NCBI RefSeq assembly: GCF_001577365.1
Contig: NZ_CP014516.1
Coordinates: 8,451-72,450 of the forward strand
Source of the DNA: Frondihabitans sp. PAMC 28766
Lineage (GTDB): Bacteria > Actinomycetota > Actinomycetes > Actinomycetales > Microbacteriaceae
Direction of reading: 5' to 3'
Length of the DNA: 64,000 bases
Shown here: piece after piece, positions 59,976 to 64,000 of the stretch
How the letters are laid out: the number at the start of each line of letters is the position of its first letter
How positions within the stretch are numbered: position 1 is the first letter of the stretch
Notes under the pieces: model-generated
What the model saw: the letters and a program-made list of their open reading frames with translations, nothing else
Databases searched by the model: none
What the model was told of the DNA's origin: nothing
Made by a program: the position numbers and the translations under genes

Positions 59976-62900
59976 GTGTCCATTTTGCATGAGGACGCGT
60001 TCGAGTCGGAGCTGTGCGCTCACCTGGCGGCGAACGGGTGGTTGTATTCGCCGTCGGATGCGGGTTATGACCGGGAGCGTGCCCTGTTCCCGGAGGACCT
60101 GTTCGGGTTCCTGGCGGAGACCCAGCCTGACGTCCTGGCGAAGGTCGTCAAACCGGAGGGGACCCCAGCGCAGCAAGCGCAGGCTCATGCCCGGGTCCTT
60201 GACCGGGTGGTGCGGGTGTTGGGAACGGACCCGATGAATTCCGGTGGGACGTTGAACGTGTTGAAGCGGCCTGTGTCCGTCACCCCGGCCACGTTTTCCT
60301 TGTTTCAGCCGCGGCCGGCGTCGGGGTTGAATGCGACGACGGAGGCTGCGTTTGTGGCGAACAGGGTGCGGGTGATGCGGCAGGTGTCGTATTCGACCCG
60401 GAACGGGAACCGCCTCGACCTGGTGTTGTTCGTCAATGGGGTCCCGGTGGCGACGGTGGAGCTGAAAACGGATTTGACGCAGAACGCGGGCGCGGCGTTG
60501 AAGCAGTATGCGCAGGACCGAAACCCGGTGGGGGAGCCTTTGTTGGAGTTCGGGCGGGGCGCCCTGGTGCATTTCGTGGTGTCGAACGAGTTGGTGTTCA
60601 TGACCACGAAGCTCGCCGGGGTGAACACGTACTTTCTGCCCTTCAACCAGGGGCGGAATAACGGTGCGGGGAACCCGGCGCGGGTGGGGACGTCGCCGAC
60701 GGCGTTCTTCTGGGAGGAAACCCTCCAGCGGGAAACCTGGCTGGACATTGTGGGCCGGTTTTTGCATTACCGGTTCGAGGAACGCCAGGACCCGTTGACG
60801 GGGGCGAAGACGTATGACCGGCAGGTGCGGTTCCCGAGGTATCACCAGTGGCGTTCCGTCACCAAACTCGAGACCACCATCCGGGAAGAGGGCCCGGGTG
60901 GCAGTTATTTGGTGCAGCATTCTGCGGGGTCGGGGAAAACGGATTCGATCGCGTGGACCGCGCACCGGATGGCGTCCCTGCACACTCCTGAAGGAATCAA
61001 GGTGTTCGACGGGGTGATTGTGGTCTCGGACCGGCAGGTCCTCGACGGGCAACTGCAACGCGCGGTGGAGCAGTTGGAGTCCCGTCCCGGTGTCTTCGAG
61101 GGCATCACCGCCGGCACGGACGGGTCGAAGTCCGCGCAGCTGGCGAAAGCTCTGTTGGCGGGCCGGCAGATTATCGGGGTGACGTTGCAGACGTTCCCGT
61201 ATGCCTTGGATGTGATCGAGAAGGATGTGGGTCTGGCGGGGCGGACGTATGCGGTGATCGCGGATGAGGCGCACTCGTCCCAGACGGGTGAGGCGGCAGC
61301 GTCGTTGAAGCAGGTCCTCACCGCCCACGCCGCCGACGATGCGGATGGGGTGGTGGATGCGGAGGATGTCCTCGCGGATGTCATGGCCCGCAACGTGGGT
61401 ATCGGGTCCTTGTCGTTTTTGGCGTTTACGGCGACGCCGAAGGGGAAGACGCTGGAGTTGTTCGGCCGGCCGGATCCGGTGTCGGGGGTGCCGGGGCCGT
61501 TTGATGTGTATTCGATGAAGCAGGCCATCGAGGAGGGGTTCATCCTCGACGTGTTGAAGAACTACCTCCCCTACGACCTCGCGTTCAACGTCGCCCACGC
61601 GCACGCGGACCGGGATGTGGAGGTGGACACACAGAAGGCGAACACGGAGTTGATGCGGTGGGTGCGCCTGCACCCGGTGAACATCGCCCAGAAAGTCGCC
61701 GTCATCGTGGAGCACTTCCGCGCCAACGTCGCCTCGGAGCTGGGCGGCAGGGCGAAAGCGATGGTGGTGACCGCATCCCGGCTGGAGGCGGTCCGGTACA
61801 AGAAACAGATCGACGCCTACATTCGCGACCATAACCTCACCGAGGAGGTAGGAACGCTGGTGGCGTTTTCCGGGTCGGTCACCGACCCGGATACCGGGCA
61901 GGCGGACATCACCGAAACCACCCTGAACCCGGGGTTGAAGGGCCGCCGTCTGGAGGCGGCGTTCGCGGGGGGTGACTTCCAGGTGATGATTGTGGCGAGC
62001 AAGTTCCAGACGGGTTTTGATCAGCCGCTTCTGGTGGGGATGTATGTGGACAAGAAACTGTCCGGCATCACCGCCGTGCAGACCCTGTCCCGCCTGAACC
62101 GGGTGATTCCGGGGAAGGAGAACACGTACGTTCTCGACTTCGTCAACGACCCTGACGAGATCTTGGCCGCGTTCCAGGTGTACTTCGAAGAAGCGGTGTT
62201 GACGACCCCGTCGGACCCGGACGTGATTCACGACATGCTCGGGAAAATGCAGGGCATGCACATCATCGATGAGTACGACGTGGAGCAGGTGGTGGATGCG
62301 TGGATCAACAAGATCAGCAACAACACCCTTTACTCCCGCATCCGCACCTCCCGCGACCGGTTCTGGGACCGATGGCGCACCGCCACCGACACCAGCGACG
62401 ACCTGGAACTGGCACGCCTGGAGGATTTCCGGGGCACGGTCAACGCGTTCGTGCGTGCGTATGACTTCCTGTCGCAGATCATCAACTACGAAGACACCAG
62501 GGTGGAGAAGTGGGCGATCTTCCTCCGCGTGTTCCGCCGGGTCATCGAACGGGACGAACCCCAAGCGCCGGTGCTGGATCTGGATGATGTGATCCTCACC
62601 CATTACCGGTTGCGGCGCCTGGACCAGAAATCCCTGGGCCTGACCGGTGGGGATGCCGGGGAGCTCGCCGGCATCACCGAGGGCGGGTCGGGGCAGGCGC
62701 GGGAGACGAAGTACGGGTGGTTGTCGGAGATCATCGACCAGCTGAACACCCTGTTCGCCGGGTCCGGGTTGGGGGAGACGGACCAGGTGAACAGTTTCGA
62801 GTCCGTGTTCCGGCACGCCGTCGATAACCCGCAGCTGCAAGCCGAAGCGATGGCCAACACCCAAGCGGACTTCGACACCTCCCCCACCATCCACACCCAA

Positions 62901-63734
62901 GTCGAAGAGCTGCTCTACACGGCGGGGGACGGGCATCAGAAAGCGATCGCCGCCCTGCTGCAGATGGACGACATCACCGGCCTCATCAAAGTCCTGTTGC
63001 GGGCGGGGTTGTATGAGCAGCTCCGCGGGGCCGCGACCGGCGAGGCCCCGCCGGCCGTCCAGGCATCGGCCGGGGTTCGCCGGTCCGCGACATTTCCCGC
63101 ACCCGCTGCCCGGGAACCGGCCGTCAGTACGGAAACGGCCCCTTTGTCGGTGCGGGGTGTGGACGGCTGGGACCTGGCCACCTGTGCTCGGTGCGGGAGC
63201 CCTCGCGACACCTCGGGGCGGAGCATTTTCTGTTCCGGGTTCTGCGCCGACTACGCGGCAGACGTGCGGTACTTCCGGCGGAAGTACGCCAACGCGGAAC
63301 ATACCGACCCGGACGTGGCATACGCCCTGAACGTCCGGCTGGCGCACCTGGTCTCCGGCGGATACGACCGGCAAGCCCGGTCACTTCCTGCCTCGGTTCG
63401 TGCCAGCGTGTTGCAGAAGAACGACGGCCAGTGCCGAGCATGCAACGTCGCGGCCGCGGTGGAGGTCGACCACATCGACGGCTCCAGTGACGCCTCCGAC
63501 AACCTGCAGGGACTCTGTGTGGCGTGCCACCGGCAGAAAACCGCCGCCCGGTTGGTGCCGATGACCCGGGAATGCGCCCGGGTGCGGGACGAGTTCCTCA
63601 CGCAGGTGCGGGTCGGGCAACCAACCCGGGACGTGTTCGACGAGGTCCACTGGTCAACAGGATTGCAACGCGAATACGCAGCAGCTGCCCGGACGGGCCG
63701 GCCACCAGCAACGGGGCGGGAAGGTAATGCCTAA
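59976..63734 (+). CDS. hsdR: Type I restriction endonuclease HsdR with C-terminal zinc finger and HNH extension
   Basis: A 1252-aa motor and nuclease. The N-terminal PD-(D/E)XK nuclease has VATVELKT (Glu162, Lys164). The helicase has Walker A SAGSGKT near 316-322 and DEAH at 430-433, followed by LAFTATPKGK and VASKFQTGFDQP. Standard HsdR would end around residue 1040. Here an extra 190 residues hold a Cys4 zinc finger (CARCG near 1070; FCSGFC near 1085) and an HNH nuclease: CRAC at 1153-1156, VEVDHIDG with Asp1165-His1166, and CVACH at 1181-1185. GTG start, three bases after the hsdS stop. Confidence 0.92.
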   Translation: MSILHEDAFESELCAHLAANGWLYSPSDAGYDRERALFPEDLFGFLAETQPDVLAKVVKPEGTPAQQAQAHARVLDRVVRVLGTDPMNSGGTLNVLKRPVSVTPATFSLFQPRPASGLNATTEAAFVANRVRVMRQVSYSTRNGNRLDLVLFVNGVPVATVELKTDLTQNAGAALKQYAQDRNPVGEPLLEFGRGALVHFVVSNELVFMTTKLAGVNTYFLPFNQGRNNGAGNPARVGTSPTAFFWEETLQRETWLDIVGRFLHYRFEERQDPLTGAKTYDRQVRFPRYHQWRSVTKLETTIREEGPGGSYLVQHSAGSGKTDSIAWTAHRMASLHTPEGIKVFDGVIVVSDRQVLDGQLQRAVEQLESRPGVFEGITAGTDGSKSAQLAKALLAGRQIIGVTLQTFPYALDVIEKDVGLAGRTYAVIADEAHSSQTGEAAASLKQVLTAHAADDADGVVDAEDVLADVMARNVGIGSLSFLAFTATPKGKTLELFGRPDPVSGVPGPFDVYSMKQAIEEGFILDVLKNYLPYDLAFNVAHAHADRDVEVDTQKANTELMRWVRLHPVNIAQKVAVIVEHFRANVASELGGRAKAMVVTASRLEAVRYKKQIDAYIRDHNLTEEVGTLVAFSGSVTDPDTGQADITETTLNPGLKGRRLEAAFAGGDFQVMIVASKFQTGFDQPLLVGMYVDKKLSGITAVQTLSRLNRVIPGKENTYVLDFVNDPDEILAAFQVYFEEAVLTTPSDPDVIHDMLGKMQGMHIIDEYDVEQVVDAWINKISNNTLYSRIRTSRDRFWDRWRTATDTSDDLELARLEDFRGTVNAFVRAYDFLSQIINYEDTRVEKWAIFLRVFRRVIERDEPQAPVLDLDDVILTHYRLRRLDQKSLGLTGGDAGELAGITEGGSGQARETKYGWLSEIIDQLNTLFAGSGLGETDQVNSFESVFRHAVDNPQLQAEAMANTQADFDTSPTIHTQVEELLYTAGDGHQKAIAALLQMDDITGLIKVLLRAGLYEQLRGAATGEAPPAVQASAGVRRSATFPAPAAREPAVSTETAPLSVRGVDGWDLATCARCGSPRDTSGRSIFCSGFCADYAADVRYFRRKYANAEHTDPDVAYALNVRLAHLVSGGYDRQARSLPASVRASVLQKNDGQCRACNVAAAVEVDHIDGSSDASDNLQGLCVACHRQKTAARLVPMTRECARVRDEFLTQVRVGQPTRDVFDEVHWSTGLQREYAAAARTGRPPATGREGNA

Positions 63735-64000
63735 AACGCGTTGGCAGGTGGCCGCGAACACGGCGGCAGAGTCTTGGCGAAATATCCGTTCCCTTCGCGC
63801 GGACCCGCCCGTCACCCTTCACGACGTCCTCAAGGTCGGGTCACGGCGGGACGTATTTCAGGCCGGGCTCGAACAGGCGCAGCAGCAGTTCACTGCGGCC
63901 GCCCAGATCGGATACGCCAGCCGCCCACTGAACCTGTTCTACGGTCTCGCGCAAGCCGGCCGCGCCGTCGCCGCCGCCAGCGACCAGCTCAGAGGCAACC
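63727..64000 (+). CDS. YaaC-like protein, 5' part (cut by window end)
   Basis: Begins ATG 63727 behind AAGG and overlaps the hsdR stop by eight bases. The visible 91 residues read ESWRNIRSLRADPPVTLHDV, then GLEQAQQQFTAAAQIGYASR and PLNLFYGLAQAGRAVAAASD, which resembles the N-terminus of the YaaC family. That identification is from recollection. YaaC function is unknown, but its linkage to restriction operons suggests a defence role. The 3' end lies outside the window. Confidence 0.65.
   Translation, partial: MPKTRWQVAANTAAESWRNIRSLRADPPVTLHDVLKVGSRRDVFQAGLEQAQQQFTAAAQIGYASRPLNLFYGLAQAGRAVAAASDQLRGN

Noticed and set aside
59895..63374. 1159-aa open frame on the minus strand
   Set aside because: Antisense shadow of hsdR; the plus strand carries all helicase and nuclease motifs and the minus-strand composition is unnatural.
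1..64000. CRISPR arrays, tRNA, rRNA and riboswitches
   Set aside because: No regularly spaced repeat array, cloverleaf or known riboswitch core was recognised by eye; a dedicated search was not possible.

Overview
The window is high-GC DNA from an actinobacterium. Codon choice, leaderless-type starts, GTG/TTG starts and the gene families suggest Micrococcales, probably Microbacteriaceae; this is an inference from gene content. It carries its own replication, partition and conjugation genes, so it is most likely part of a large conjugative plasmid or a plasmid-derived integrated element. No tRNA, rRNA or CRISPR array was seen.

Bases 1-26.8 kb are the plasmid backbone. A MobF relaxase opens the window. 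A TetR/MFS drug-efflux pair follows, with a clear shared operator. A 13-gene minus-strand operon (19052 down to 7029) then encodes a Gram-positive type IV secretion system: a zinc-ribbon P-loop protein, a pilin-like protein, a bitopic channel protein, TrbL/VirB6, an SCO6880-type protein, a VirB4-type ATPase, a ParA-like ATPase, an NlpC/P60 wall hydrolase, an SSB-like protein, a VirD4/TraG coupling protein and a DUF4913 protein. From 19.1 to 23.1 kb are small regulators and a tightly overlapping four-gene cassette: HTH protein, ImmA/IrrE-type peptidase, MAB_1171c/DUF6545 membrane protein and alpha/beta hydrolase. A primase-polymerase-type replication protein and a parAB pair with phased repeats follow.

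Bases 27-33 kb are a mobile-element zone. It holds a frameshifted helical-protein gene, an intact IS3-family element (3-bp target duplication), an IS30-family element, and remnants of a second IS3 transposase, a GAF-domain gene and IstB. Bases 32.6-37.2 kb hold uncharacterised small genes, a tandem pair of GAF-ANTAR regulators and two copies of a conserved 47-bp sequence.

Bases 37.6-50.6 kb are a nitrogen and acid-stress island. An amino-acid permease, a nitrilase-type amidohydrolase and an ammonium transporter form one operon. Glutamate decarboxylase, a glutamate/GABA-type antiporter and glutaminase form another, followed by a VOC protein and an UPF0718/ArsP-type permease. Together they could deamidate glutamine, decarboxylate glutamate with proton consumption, exchange GABA and handle ammonia. 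Between the two operons, a DevS-like GAF histidine kinase gene is split by an IS1380-family insertion with a TTTAT target duplication, next to a slipin pseudogene.

Bases 51-64 kb hold small hypothetical genes, a universal stress protein, a serine resolvase and a defence island. The island has a Sll1717-type P-loop ATPase divergent from a type I restriction-modification operon (hsdM, hsdS, hsdR) and a YaaC-like gene cut by the window end. HsdR has an unusual C-terminal zinc-finger plus HNH extension. HsdM is broken by one base in a G tract at its SAM motif. Several genes in the window are out of frame by exactly one base at short homopolymers, so base-calling error must be considered alongside true mutation.
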